Assembly (NCBI GenBank): GCA_021464415.1
Contig: JAKCWG010000810.1
Span: forward strand, 62,001-126,000
Source: Lonicera japonica
Taxonomy: Eukaryota > Streptophyta > Magnoliopsida > Dipsacales > Caprifoliaceae
Reading direction: 5' to 3'
Length of the DNA: 64,000 bases
Part shown: positions 21,328-32,509 of the stretch, in pieces
Layout of the letters: the number at the start of each line of letters is the position of its first letter
Position numbering within the stretch: the first letter of the stretch is position 1
The notes under the pieces: generated by a model
What the model was told of the DNA's origin: nothing
Database searches by the model: none
The model's input: only the letters and a program-made list of their open reading frames with translations
Made by a program: the position numbers and the translations under genes

Positions 21328-22859
21328 TGTGAGAATCCACAAATGCGACCCCAGGGTCTCGATCCCTTTCTTGGGCGTCTGAAACGTTGGAGAGTATTCC
21401 ATCATTCCATTTGCTTCGTCGAGTTGGCATTTTCATATCGGGTGTCCTTATATTCTATTTCTAGATGCAAGAGGGTTCGTTCAGAGTTGTCAGTGCATTT
21501 TACAAGAAAACAGACAAAATGGTTGTGTAAGAGGAAAGGCTATAGATAAGCCGTTCTTTACACGTTTGTCTACGAAACCAGGATTCTATAGGGTTCGGGA
21601 ACTATATTACAGTATGGGAAGGTGTTAAGCACCCATTCCGCCCTTTCGGTCTCTAGCGGTCTTATATGTTTATTTTATATTTGAAAAACTTGGATGCTTT
21701 TACTGACAGTCTACTACTTTCTAAGTAAAAAGCCTAATTTTTGGGGAAAACGGGGAAGGGGATGGAAACCTTTGTGTTCCGAGATCCAATGTTTTATTTT
21801 AAAAGGCGTAAATATAAGTGACAAAAGTTGTTTTTCTTTAGAGAGAGTTTTCCGTTTTATTTCTCAGATAATGACGGTTTTCTCGAGTTTTGACTTATTT
21901 TGGAAAAGCTTGGATTTTTGTATCGGGACTAATTTAATATGAAATTAGAACTCTTGAGGAGAGTTCTACCAGACATTTCACAGTATATGAAAGAGATAGG
22001 ATATACCGGGTTTTTAATTCCTAAGTAGGTTTTACCGGTCCAGGTTTTGAAAACAGAATTTTATCCGGACGATAATGTACTTACTCTTCTGATTTTGCAA
22101 ATGATTTCATCATGGTCTTTTGTTTTGAAAATAGTAGACTATTTGTAACTTGGCTATAAGTTTATTCAAAATAAAACATGGACAAACAACAGAAGTAAAA
22201 CAAGTACACATATATCTAATGTTAAATACTATAAGAGACTTTCTTTACCTTCCCGACGAGAATAATAATAAGAAAGAAAATATAATACGGCAGAGAGATC
22301 TCCGGTGATAATAATCTTTTCCTTATTCAGATATTTTCGAGAGTTCGATTTCAGAGACGGGACACGTCGAGTGCCGAGAATAGATTCGACAATTCTTCAG
22401 AAATAAGACGATAATAGAGAATGCTTGATGAAAGACTAAAAAATCAGATATAAGCCAATAATTCTTCAATCCCAAGTTGCTGTCCTGAACCCTTTGGGGT
22501 GTTGGTCTATTTATACTGCTTGGGGATGAATGTCGGGCGACACTTTTCGAGAAAGGCCATGTGTCGCGCGACAATGTGTACCATGTCGCGCGACAAACGG
22601 CTGAAATGATGTTTCTGATAGACTAATGTGTCAGAGAGTGGATGGTCTGGTGTCAGAAAGGTTTGTCGCGCGACACAATGGGGATTGTCGCGCGACATAC
22701 TCATTTGTCGTGCGGCAATTCCTCTTAAAAATAGGTTTGTTTGGCCAACAAACCCCTTCGGGGCAGTCTTAGGTGTTCGGGTGGGTCCTGGACTCCAAAA
22801 ACAGTACTTCTCGAAGGTCGTTAGGGTTCTTGCGGGGGTCACGGATCGGGGTGTCTACA
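21328..22859 (-). mobile_element. 5' LTR of family C copy 1
   Basis: A 1532-bp LTR, sense start TGTAGACACCCC at 22859 and sense end GGATTCTCACA at 21328, next to the PBS. A TATA box (TATTTATA on plus, 22508-22515) and a palindrome array lie in its U3. The right flank is element D RT sequence. Confidence 0.92.
22508..22717 (-). promoter_or_regulatory. LTR promoter and palindrome array, copy 1 5' LTR
   Basis: Palindromic sites start at 22531, 22562, 22584, 22664, 22686 and 22706; those at 22562, 22584, 22664 and 22686 are exact TGTCGCGCGACA. Spacing is 31, 22, 80, 22 and 20 bp. In the minus direction they precede the TATA box at 22508-22515. Confidence 0.8.
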
Positions 22860-25532
22860 CTTTCCGGAATGGATATCTAACCCAGTGGTAGTTAAAAAGA
22901 AGAACGAAAAATGGAGGGTATGTATCGACTTCACCGATTTGAACAAGGCCTGCCCTAAAGATAGCTTCCCAATGCCCATAATCGATCAGCTGGTGGACTC
23001 GGCAACTGGTCATCAAAGATTCAGTTTCCAGGACGCTTATTCGGGGTACCACCAAATTTCGTTGTTCTGCCCAGATTAGGATTCCACCGCTTTCATCACC
23101 ACGATGGGATTGTATTGTTACAAAGTCATGCCATTCGGTCTTAAGAATGCGGGAACTACTTATCAGCGACTGGTTACCAAAATGTTCTGTGGCAAAATCT
23201 GCAAAACTATGAAAGTTTATGTAGATGGCATGCTGGTGAAAAGCAAACAGGAAGCTGATCATATCAAGGACCTGGGCAAGACTTTTGAAACTCTAAGACA
23301 CTACAAGATGAAGCTGAACGCTGCAAAATGTACATTCGAGGTTAGTTCGGGAAAATTTTTGGGTTTTCTGGTCAACTGCCGAGGAATTGAAGCAAATCCA
23401 GAAAAGGTCCAAGCAATCGCTAATATTCAGAAACCGGCAAACCTGAAAGAGCTGCAAAAACTCACGGCATTAATCACAGCATCCAGGAAATTGAGGCATT
23501 ACTTTGACGCCCATCCGATCAAAGTGCTCACTAACAGCCCAATCAAGGCAGCTCTCAGGAAAGCTGATTTGTCTGGCCGAATGGAAAAATGGTCCGTTGA
23601 ATTAGGAAGATTTCATATCGAATACGCCCGGACAGCTATCAAAGGGCAGGTACTTGCTGATTTCATTGCCGAATTCACGGGGAATGTTGAAATTTCTGCG
23701 AAAAATCAGTTGTTAATAGGGGGCAAAGTCAGGATGAAGAAATGACTGAATCCGAACAATATGAGCCGATCATAAAGTTCGTATCCCCCCAAAATTCAGT
23801 TACATGGAACCTGAACATAGACGGATCATCAATGATTGGTGGTTCTGGCGTCGGCATCGTCTTCAAAACTCCGGAAGGAGGGATCATCGAACAGGCAATT
23901 TGGCTAGGTTTCAAAGAAAGCAACAATAAGGCTGAATATGAAGCCCTGATTCTGGGTATGAAAAGGGCCATGAAGCTGGGGATTCGGGATTTAGTAATTA
24001 ATTGTGACTCTTAGTTAATGGCGAATCAGCTGACTGAGGAATATGCGGCAAGGAATGAATGAATGGCAGCGTATATGAACTTGGCTCGAAAAATGATAAA
24101 AGGAGTTTAATTCGGTGTATATCGAAAGGTTCCCTAGAGCAAATAATTCACATGCAGATGCACTGGCCACTCTGGCTTCAGCAATAAGTTCAGAAGAAAA
24201 ACGAACAGTGGAAGTAGAATTCGTGCCAAAGCCGAGTATAGAGATTGATGGACAACCGATTGTGTGCAACATTGAAACGAACTTGGGTGTTAGTTGGACG
24301 GATCCAATAATTGATTATCTAAGAGACGGGTCACTGCCAAATGACAGCACTGAAGCTTATCGCGTCAGAGCACAAGCTATCAGATACTGGTTGTCTGCCG
24401 AGCAAAAGTTATACAAGAGATCCTTCTCAGGACCCTACCTCAGATGTGTTCACTTGAAATTGGTTCAGAATACTCTTTTTGAGTTGCATGAAGGAAGTTA
24501 CGGTAGTCATACAGGAGGCCGATCTCTAGCCCACAGGGCTAGATCCCAAGGATATTGGTGGCCCTATATGTAGAAAGATGCCGTAGAATATGTAAAGAGG
24601 TGCGACAAATGCCAGAAACACTCCCCCATGATTCATAAACATGCTGGCCTTCTTCATCCCATTGTCAGCCCCTAGCCCTTTGCTATGTGGGGATTGGATA
24701 TTATGGGTCCTTTTCCTCGGGCTCCAGGCAATAAAAAGTTTCTTCTGGTCGGCACGGATTATTTTTCAAAATGGATAGAGGCAGTTCCTCTGGCGAACAT
24801 AGCTGAATCTAATGTTAGAAGCTTTTTATGGAGAAACATTATCACCAGGTTCGGCATTCCACAGGTACAAGTTTCTGACAATGGCACTCAATTCAAGAAC
24901 CAAAAATTGAAGAATTTTGCAATACTTATGGGATTAAACAACGCTTTTCTAGTGTGGCTTATCCCCAAGGCAAAGGCTTGGACGAAGCATCGAATAAAGT
25001 AATCTTAGATGGCTTGAAGAAAAGATTAGAAGAGAAGAAAGAAAAGTGGGCGCAAGAATTGCATTCTGTACTCTGGGCTTTCCGAACAACGCCGCGCCGA
25101 TCAACATGAGATACCCCCTATTCCCTAACCTACGGAATGGAGGCAGTCATTTCTCTGGAAATCAGCTTGCCTACTTTGAGAACAGCCCGGTTCGAAAATG
25201 AAAACAATGATCAGGGGTTGGAGGAAGCATTGGGTCTGGCCGAGTCTAGAAGGGAGATAGCTGCAATCCATCTGGCGAATTATCAAAATACCCTGGTTAA
25301 ACAGTACAAAGCTAATGCCCGATTACGAGAATTCAAGGTAGGGGAATTGGTTATGAGGAAGGTACTCGGCATAAAAGTCAAGCCCAGCCATGGGAAACTC
25401 CAGCAGAATTGGGAAGGTCCTTATATGATTACTTCGGCCACTGGAACCGGATCCTACCATTTGCAAGATATGGAGGGTCAGTCGATCCCAATTCCTTGGA
25501 ACGTGGCTAACTTAAGACCATATTATCACTAA
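22860..25532 (+). pseudogene. Element D pol (Tat-type Ty3/gypsy), 5'-truncated
   Basis: Starts abruptly inside RT because family C copy 1 is inserted there. Visible: RT (VVVKKKNEKWRVCIDFTDLN, VMPFGLKNAG, VYVDGMLVK, where YVDD has become YVDG), a first RNase H with a large internal deletion near 23460, and a second RNase H (NIDGSSMIGGSGVG, NNKAEYEALILGM, NNSHADALATLAS). Integrase follows (CDKCQ, GLDIMG, SDNGTQF) with a frameshift near 24940 before the catalytic Glu. The C-terminal part ends at 25532. Stops at 23077, 24013, 24050, 24571 and 24674 also break it. Two RNase H domains are a Tat-lineage hallmark. The gag, protease and 5' LTR are absent. Confidence 0.85.
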
Positions 25533-25604
25533 TTGTAATTCTAAAGATTGGGTTCTTTTGTTTTAGCCGATTTTAAAGTATGAAAGTTTCGAGAATTTTG
25601 AATT

Positions 25605-25864
25605 TCATCTCATCAAAATTAACGAAAGACCTTCTTGAACAGAAGGAAAACGTATAAGACCTTGTTCAAACAAGGCATCAAAATTAACGAAAGACCTTCT
25701 TGAACAGAACACAAACGTATAAGACCTTGTTCAGACAAGGCATCAAAATTAACGAAAGACCTTATTCAGACAAGGCATCAAAATTAACGAAAGACTTTCT
25801 CAAACAGAAGGCGAATGTGTAAGACCTTGCTCAGCCAAGGCAACAGACATACAAATGTGTAAGA
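25605..25864. repeat. Hairpin tandem repeats downstream of element D pol
   Basis: Units of about 65 bp (CATCAAAATTAACGAAAGAC spacers) contain short perfect or near-perfect hairpins about 30 bp apart: CCTTCTTGAACAGAAGG (25630-25646), CCTTGTTCAAACAAGG (25660-25675), CCTTGTTCAGACAAGG (25725-25740) and later degenerate forms. Stems differ between units but stay paired (CCTTCT/AGAAGG against CCTTGT/ACAAGG). The array continues after the inserted family E solo LTR at 27669-27790. Confidence 0.72.
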
Positions 25865-25869
25865 CCTTG

Positions 25870-26641
25870 TGTGAACACCCCAATCCGCGACTCTCGTGTG
25901 AACCTAACAAGAATTCTGCATCAAGTCTTGAATCATCATGCATACAAGAGACTGTTAGGAAAAACCCTGATTTTCGAGCACGTTAGGAACTAACCACAAC
26001 CTTGTTGCCACTTCGCTTACCAGGACGGGGATCGACCACGATGGGAATTTTCTGAAACCACTTTCCCCACGAAGGGAAATAACACTTTCCACACAAATCT
26101 CCATGAAGAGAATTATATACGCTTTTACTAAAAGAAAAGAATCATTTCTGTTTTGAGAACCTTTCCTTAAATACACTTCTCGGAGGTAATCACTGAGAGA
26201 TTATTTTAGAAATTCGAATTCCACTGAAAAATCCTATCAAAGGAGATGCCCCGAGGGTATACGGGAGAAAAGATTGATGTATCAAAGATAGCTTGGCCAA
26301 GAGGAAGGTCAACCGTGGATCATATTGCCCAAAGCACCACAACGTTCCCCTACCATGAGGGTACATTCCGATTCACAGATTTTGATGAATAAAGCAACCA
26401 GTTGAGATTCACGCGAGAGTCGTGAATTGTTGTCTTCTTATTATCGTCCCAGACTTCTTGCAAACAAGAATCCCGGGACGAGAGGGTCTGTGAACACCCC
26501 AATCCGCGACTCTCTTGTGAACCTAACAAGAATTCTGCATCAAGTCTTGAATCATCATGCATACAAGAGACTGTTAGGAAAAACTCTGATTTTCGAGCAC
26601 GTTAGGAATTAACCATAACCTTGCCAACCACTTCGCTTACG
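25870..26641. repeat. Direct duplication of the family E LTR start
   Basis: 25870-26020 and 26489-26641 differ at only a few positions, both beginning TGTGAACACCCCAATCCGCG. The 470 bp between them are not repeated. This could be a tandem duplication within the LTR or a partial LTR-into-LTR insertion. Confidence 0.8.
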
Positions 26642-26656
26642 GTTGGCGCATACCCT

Positions 26657-26818
26657 AGCCGCACGGTTGGCTCCCAACCGTACGGTTGGCTCCGAGCCGC
26701 CACGAGCCGCAAGCCCGAGCCGCACGCCCTAGCTGCACGCTCCCTCCCTAGCCGTACGGCTGGCTCCCAGCCGCGCGGCTACCCTGGTCATTTTTCTGCA
26801 TTTTTCCTCTATAAATAG
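26657..26818 (+). promoter_or_regulatory. Family E LTR promoter with CG-rich palindromes
   Basis: Upstream of the TATAAATAG box (26810-26818) lie AGCCGCACGGTT (26657), the perfect palindromes AACCGTACGGTT (26676), AGCCGTACGGCT (26750) and AGCCGCGCGGCT (26769), and several half-matching AGCCGC copies between 26695 and 26742. Outer pairs are 19 bp apart. The layout parallels the family C promoter but with an unrelated motif. Confidence 0.65.
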
Positions 26819-27668
26819 GACCTTTGGGCTCTCATTTTAAGGGATCAACACTCAATAGTGTTTTTAGTAAGTAGAAACTCTGTCAAAATCTTTAGAAAGT
26901 CATTTTAGAGAAATTCTGAAAGAGAATTTCTAGAGAGAGAAAGTTTTAGAGAGAGAAAATCTAGAGAGAGAAAGTTCTAGAGATAGAAGGAAGCAAGCAA
27001 GGCAACAAGGCAAGGCTCTCATTTCTTCGGCAAGCGCATCAGGTACGTCTATCTACAACCTTTCTTAATTTCAATATCGCATTTAAGTATTCATTTTTAA
27101 TATAGAAAATTAGATAACTTGCAAAGAAGTTCATTGCTTTCAAAACAAATCCTTTCTAAGTTTAACAAGAAATCTAAAATCTGTTTTGACACGTTTTCAA
27201 AACAAACAAAAATACAAAAACAGTTTCCAAAAGAAAGGAACTACGAGACTCTGATTTCATTCTTCGAATGAATACGTAGGCGCTCGAAAAGCTCGAGTCT
27301 GATTTCAAAATATTATTTTAAACTGAATTTATCCGGAAAGGACTATTCTGAAAACCATTCGAACTATTTGCAAGATATCTAAAATAGGAATTAAATACAT
27401 GATCCATTAAGAGACCGAAAGGGCGAATTGGGTGCCTAATACCTTCCCAATTCGTAACGTAGTTCCCGAACCCTAGCAAAGTCAATTTTCAAAATAAATC
27501 TCTGGTTTCAAATGTATGAAAGATAGTTCGTTTTCGAATTATCCTTCGTACGACCTTTTGTTTGTTTTCTCGTAAAACAAACTGGCGACTCTACAAAACA
27601 AGTTTTCAAATGAAACCGAGAACGTGGACTCTTTTCTTCTTCTCGGGGTATGGGTCAGGATTCTCACA

Positions 27669-27790
27669 CCTTGCTCGGCCAAGGCAACAAATACACAAAT
27701 ATATAAGACCTTGCTCAGACAGGGGTGACAAGCACACAAATGTGCAAGACCTTCATTGGCCAAGGTGACAAACGTGCAAATACATAAGGC
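27669..27790. repeat. Hairpin repeats of element D, continued
   Basis: Resumes directly after the family E insertion with hairpins such as CCTTGCTCGGCCAAGG and CCTTCATTGGCCAAGG at similar spacing, showing that the array was continuous before the insertion. Confidence 0.7.
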
Positions 27791-27901
27791 CAAAGTTAAT
27801 CAAGAGCACCTTTTTTCAAAAAAAGGGGGAAGAATCAAACAAGACAGACTTGTTTATATTCAACTATGCTTCAGATTAGTTAAAACACGAACTAATTAAA
27901 G

Positions 27902-28379
27902 CTATTTATGCGAAAATTGTTTATCACAATTAATCAAAGTAGCACTATAACAGTTAATATCAACAGAATTTTTTTTCATTAATTTAAAACACATGTACAT
28001 GTTGTAAGGCTTCGCGGCCGAAAAAAAAAGTGGGGGGAGGGAAGACAAGTTTTTTTCTTCAAGAAATTCCTCCAATGTCAAAATCCCTGATGGTTCAGCC
28101 TCGACAACTCTCATGACCTTCTCGAGTTGTTTATTAATTTTGTCGAAGCGCTCTTTAAGAAGACCTGCTCCGCTTGAAAGACACAAATCGTTCTTTCAAA
28201 CGAAGAAATCGACCGGCAAGCCGGTCATAGCTCTTCTTCAGAGGACGATGTTTTCGTTTAAGACGAAGAAAGGCCTTTAACACGTTGGCCACTTTTGTAT
28301 CGTCTACCCCTCCAGCATATGCAGAAGCAACATCGGAAACGGATTCATTGTTAGGATCCGCCATTGAAATGAAACTCAT
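27902..28379 (-). pseudogene. Element D small antisense ORF (frameshifted)
   Basis: Minus-strand frame from an ATG at 28379 (or 28361, MADPNNESVSDVASAYAGG) down to about 28160, then in another frame from about 28180 (LLKERFDKINKQLEKVMRVV) to a stop at 27902. A frameshift near 28165-28185 links them. The protein is short, basic and helical (LKAFLRLKRKHRPLKKSYDR), with no recognised domain. A TATATAA-like box lies upstream on the minus strand near 28446-28455. It lies opposite to D pol, between pol and the 3' LTR, the same position as the antisense genes of family C. Confidence 0.5.
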
Positions 28380-28445
28380 AAGTTAAAATTGCTTTTCAGT
28401 TACGTACAATGAAGAATAAACAGTGAGCAATCTGATAGGGATTAT

Positions 28446-28455
28446 ATAGGGTATC
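28446..28455 (-). promoter_or_regulatory. TATA-like box of the small antisense ORF of element D
   Basis: CTATATAATCC on the minus strand, about 70-90 bp upstream of the candidate ATGs at 28379 and 28361. Position and sequence fit a plant TATA box; no palindrome array was seen next to it. Confidence 0.4.
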
Positions 28456-28808
28456 GAAAAACCCTATACAATGAATGTCCTAGAAATATGAAAAGACATT
28501 CATCATTTAACATTCTCGACACGCACCATTTATTATTCTCTTCATTTGAAGAAACACCTTGGGTATTTGCCAAAACCTCTCACATTAGTTGCCTAGTGGC
28601 CATTTCTTAAAGGCCACGTGGCCAACTGGGGGGCATAATTACAATTAACTAATAGATCAAATATGACATACATGCTCGGCAAAAAGAATTTATGCTAAAT
28701 ACACAAAGAAAATCATACTCTGTAAAAAGTATTTTCATTACAACTTTTCATTAAGTCAAAAAAAAATATGTATATATATACAGCTAGAAAAGAAGAAAAA
28801 GAAGAAAA

Positions 28809-31271
28809 TCATCTTTCATCCTCATTATCTTCGGCACCATTATCACCTTCTTGCTTTCCCTCAGAAACAGGAGGAGGTTGAGCGAATAGATTAGGGGGGC
28901 AAGGTGCCGGTTTATCATAAAGAGGATCCCCCTCGACAACTCTTGCAGCAGATAAACCAAATTCATAACCGACTTTATAAATGATATCTTTTATCTTCAC
29001 AATCTGGTCTGCTGCTTCATCTGAGGCCTCATTATAACCCGTCGTCTCGACGTTGGTTAACTCTTCGAAATGAAGAGACTTGAGCTCTTTAATTGCTACT
29101 TCGGCTACCCTTTTCTCCTCCTCTCTGGCCTTGGCCACGGCTTGAGCTTTGCTATTCTGAGCCAACGTAAGAGAATTTTGGAGTTCGGCAACATGAGCCT
29201 GAAGAATCTCAACTTGACTCTCCAAATGAGCCTTATTTTCCTCAGCCGACTTCGTCACATCGCTATAATCGGCTTGAAGAGAAGAAAGATGATTTGTCAC
29301 GTCAACGATTATGGCCTTGGCCTCGTTAGCTTCCTTTTTGGCCTCCGAGACTTCTTTTTTAAGCAGAGCCACCTTTGCCTTGTGGTCTTTTCTGGCCTGT
29401 TTGTGTCGAGAAATCATTTCGGCAAAGTGTTGATTTGATTATAGAAAAATGAAAGGGCAGTTAAAAATAAAAAATTGTTGAAAAGAAAACAAAATTTCAA
29501 TCAAAATAAGAGACAATATATTACGCCGACTTGGCACTGGGGCCCCTATATTCTAGTTTGTAGAGGGAAACAGACTTCAGCTTTTTGCCATCCTCTGGCA
29601 AAATCATAGCAGTTGCTAGAGCACGAGCAACCCTACCGCTCATCAAAGTAGAGTCCTTTATATTGATAGGCCTCTAATCTTGAACAACTCGGGGCCTAAT
29701 GACGAACACCTCAGGAAGAGCTTCCTCTGAAGGAGTATCTTCCTGAATCTCAGTCACCTGAGGATGAGCAAGTGAATTGACCGGATATTCGGCACCTTCA
29801 TGATCATGTGCCCTTGTTTGAATTGGAGGAGATGGGCTCTCTGAAATCCCGGCATCCCTAAGTTTCCACCAACTTCAGGGCAGGCCTCTTCTATGATCGG
29901 ATTTCTAACTTCGATTGGTGGAGCCTCTTCTTGTGTAGTTTTCCTCCTTTTGGTAGAAGGACCCACCGAACTTTTGGAGGCCCTATCCTTACAGAGCCGA
30001 GCATTCAGAGAATCAAAAACACTATGCCGACCATCCATATTTGTGTTAGAAGACTCGAAAATGGGTAGCTCACTTCTGGGTCTTCTTCTTAATAGAGATT
30101 CCTCAACCTCCTCTAATTCCTCCTTTGTGGGAAAGTTCACTTCAACTACCCCAATAGAAGCAGACACGGTTTTACCTCGCCTCCTTTAAATTGAAATGGC
30201 AGTGCTCGGCTTAACCACAAAAACCCCTTCGGCGTTCTCAGTCTGCAACACGGGACGATTGACCTAAGGGTTACAAACTTTTTCTACTGTCGACATCTTA
30301 TTTTTCTTTTTTCCTTTGCCCCTTTCTTCTCTGACAACTAGAAGCTCAGGAATCTCTAAGTCCGGAGACTCTCCAACTAAAATACGCCGTCTGATACCCT
30401 CACTTTTCCCAACCACCCAAGGATTCACTACATTATGATCTCTGAAGAAATCGTATTTGTCCTTATCTAGAAGGGGAGGGCCAACCCACTTAACAATGTT
30501 GGTACGACTGGAGAAAGAGGTATACGGAGGGATGTAATTTAGAAGAATGTGAGCCGATCTGGGATGGCGAGAAGGCCATACATTATCAGACCCATCATAG
30601 TTAATAGCCGCGTTCAAATGATCACGATTGAGCTCGTCCAAAAGCGGTTTATTAAAACATCTCTTCTCTCTGCCAACTGCAAAAAAGAAAAGCCAGTTAA
30701 GGTAAAACATCAAACAATTGATAGACAAAAAAAATATACATATATCCGTGGTAAGTAAAATGAAAACCAGGTGCGCCGAAGTGCCTAGGGATGCTTTTGT
30801 TAACTGGGTCAGGTTCAAGATTCCCAGTAAGAAGAACTACATCGTAAATGCTCCTTTATGAGATGACGCTAGCCCCTCAATAATAGAAGGAAAATGGGGT
30901 CTGGCCCTCAAATTCCATTTATCTTCAGACTCAGACAAAAGGTAGCAATATTTAATTTTTTTCAACCCCAGTTTGAGATTAAGACGTCTATTCAATTCGG
31001 ACGTGCCTAAAATAATTCTGAACACATTCGGAGTTAGCTGGCATAGATGAAAATGAGTATCCCTCAAAAAATCTACCAGCAAAGGATCAAGAGGAATCCT
31101 CAACCCAGCAACCTTGAAGAAGGACGTGTAAATGGGGTATTCATTATGAGATGGGAGTAAACCTAGTTCTATATCCTTAAAAACATCCTCATAATGCCCA
31201 GGTTCTCTCCAAGAAATTCCATTAGGAATATAGGCCCTCTCAAATTCCGATTTGTCTACATCGGTGTTCAA
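28809..31271 (-). pseudogene. Element D large antisense gene ('gypsy-type transposase'-like plus coiled coil)
   Basis: A multi-exon minus-strand gene. The first part (31271-30837) has GLLPSHNEYPIYTSFFKVAG, FHLCQLTPNVFRIILG and KYCYLLSESEDKW, resembling the plant 'putative gypsy-type transposase' domain (PF04195 as recalled), common in antisense ORFs of Tat elements. An intron is likely near 30680-30755 (TTCTTTTTTGCAG acceptor). Middle parts (30680-30264 and 30167-29754) are charged, with a KRRK patch. The last part (29417-28809) is a long Lys/Glu/Ala-rich coiled coil ending in an acidic tail (GAEDNEDER). Exon joins are uncertain and at least one stop (near 30837) may be a lesion or intronic. 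Function unknown. Confidence 0.6.
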
Positions 31272-31787
31272 GGCATACTTTCCCCCCCGTAGTGGTCGAC
31301 GAATAACGACGGTGAGAAGAACTCAAACTAGGGTTTCACGAAAATTAAATCAAAAATAAAGAACAAGAAATTAAGAACTTACAGAGAAAGGAGAACTACC
31401 GACGAACGAGACGAGCGGCGAATTCGGCGAAACGAACTAGAAAACAATAAAAATTCGACTGTTAGAGAAGAAAAAATCTCAGCGGAGATATGAAGGAGAT
31501 GAAGAGGTAAGAGTTAGGGTGGAAGAAATAATACCTTTCTTTTGAAAATTTATTTCCTTTATTTCCCTCCAAGAGACGTCTCACCTTATTGAGATGTGTG
31601 TAAAAAGTGACCCTCATTTAATGAGATTTAACAGCCATCTCATTACGCTCAGTCAAAATCAATGACTGACGATATGACACGTGGAGACCATTCATAGATA
31701 TTAAAATTCTCCAAAAAACTGAATAAGAATAAAAAATTGCTCTGGAGGAAATCAAGCCTCCGAACTCATGGAATTAGCATGACTTGA

Positions 31788-31803
31788 AGGCTTGGGGGGC
31801 AAT
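31788..31803 (+). other. Polypurine tract of element D
   Basis: AGGCTTGGGGGGCAAT lies immediately before the LTR start TGTGGGAGCATAG (31804). A G-run followed by the LTR is the usual plus-strand primer layout in Tat elements. Confidence 0.7.
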
Positions 31804-32509
31804 TGTGGGAGCATAGTTCTAAACATTCTCTGGTGGGCCGAATTGGTCTTAATGTTTTCTTTATGGGCCGAATAAGTAAGACGGGGCCCAATTATCCTAA
31901 AAGATGAAAAGGATCATGAGTGAAGCCTAATAATGTAAGAGAACTATATATAATATTTGCCGAGCAAAGAGAGGGGTAAGCCGAGCATAAGAAGGTGCCA
32001 CCGTGTAAAAAATAATGAACTTAAAAAAGACCTCCAGTGTACAGGTGGAGGATATATCAGTACAAGCTAGCTCACCAATGAGAAAAGGACGTCTAGAGAC
32101 GGTATCGCACGATGAATGATTACTGTACAAATAAATGACCAATTAACACGTGTAAGTGAGAAGAAGTTAGTTATAACAGCTGTCCCTCCGACAGGTGGAG
32201 GGAGGAAATGAGTGCCACGAAAGCCCCAAAAATATGCCTCATATGGTAATTTCACTGGTGACCTAATCCATCTTGGGGAACATGAAATGCAGGGCTATAA
32301 ATAAAAAAAAGGTGCTCTCAAAAGGAGAGAGAAAAAACCTTGAAAAAGAGGAGGAGAGGCAAAATCCAGTTATCATTTCTACCAGTTTGGGCCGGACTTA
32401 CTCCGATGTATAAAAGCATCACATACAACTGTAGTTAGAGATTTTCTTATAGTATAATTATTCGTATTTATGAATTGTACAAATATTTTATACAATAGTT
32501 GCGGAAACA
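31804..32509 (+). mobile_element. 3' LTR of element D
   Basis: Begins TGTGGGAGCATAG next to the polypurine tract. It contains a TATAAATAAAA box at about 32296 and ends most plausibly at GCGGAAACA (32509), giving about 706 bp. The end is uncertain since the other LTR is missing. Two inverted repeats, CCTCC...GGAGG near 32031-32051 and CCCTCC...GGAGGG near 32186-32204, lie upstream of the TATA box. Confidence 0.65.

Larger units (their letters stand above)
5744..22859 (-). mobile_element. Family C copy 1: giant Tat/Ogre-like LTR retrotransposon, decayed
   Basis: In element orientation (minus strand) the order is 5' LTR (21328-22859), PBS (21309-21326), leader, gag-pro-pol (20575-13782), then two genes on the opposite strand (12307-13562 and 8590-11862), and a truncated 3' LTR (6909 down to 5744). 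The same order recurs in copies 2 and 3, so it is the family's real structure. At about 17 kb it is in the Ogre size class. It is inserted in the RT region of element D; the right target duplication should be CTTTC (22860-22864), while the left one was deleted. Every coding part carries stops or frameshifts. Confidence 0.88.
25870..27668 (+). mobile_element. Solo LTR, family E (Tat/Ogre-like)
   Basis: 1799 bp from TGTGAACACCCC to GGATTCTCACA, flanked by the target duplication CCTTG (25865-25869 and 27669-27673). It sits in the hairpin repeats of element D. Both termini resemble those of family C, and an internal block (27407-27476) is also shared with family C, yet most of the LTR is unrelated. 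The first 150 bp recur at 26489-26641. A TATAAATAG box lies at 26810-26818, followed by a GA-rich transcribed-looking stretch. No gene inside. Confidence 0.92.
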
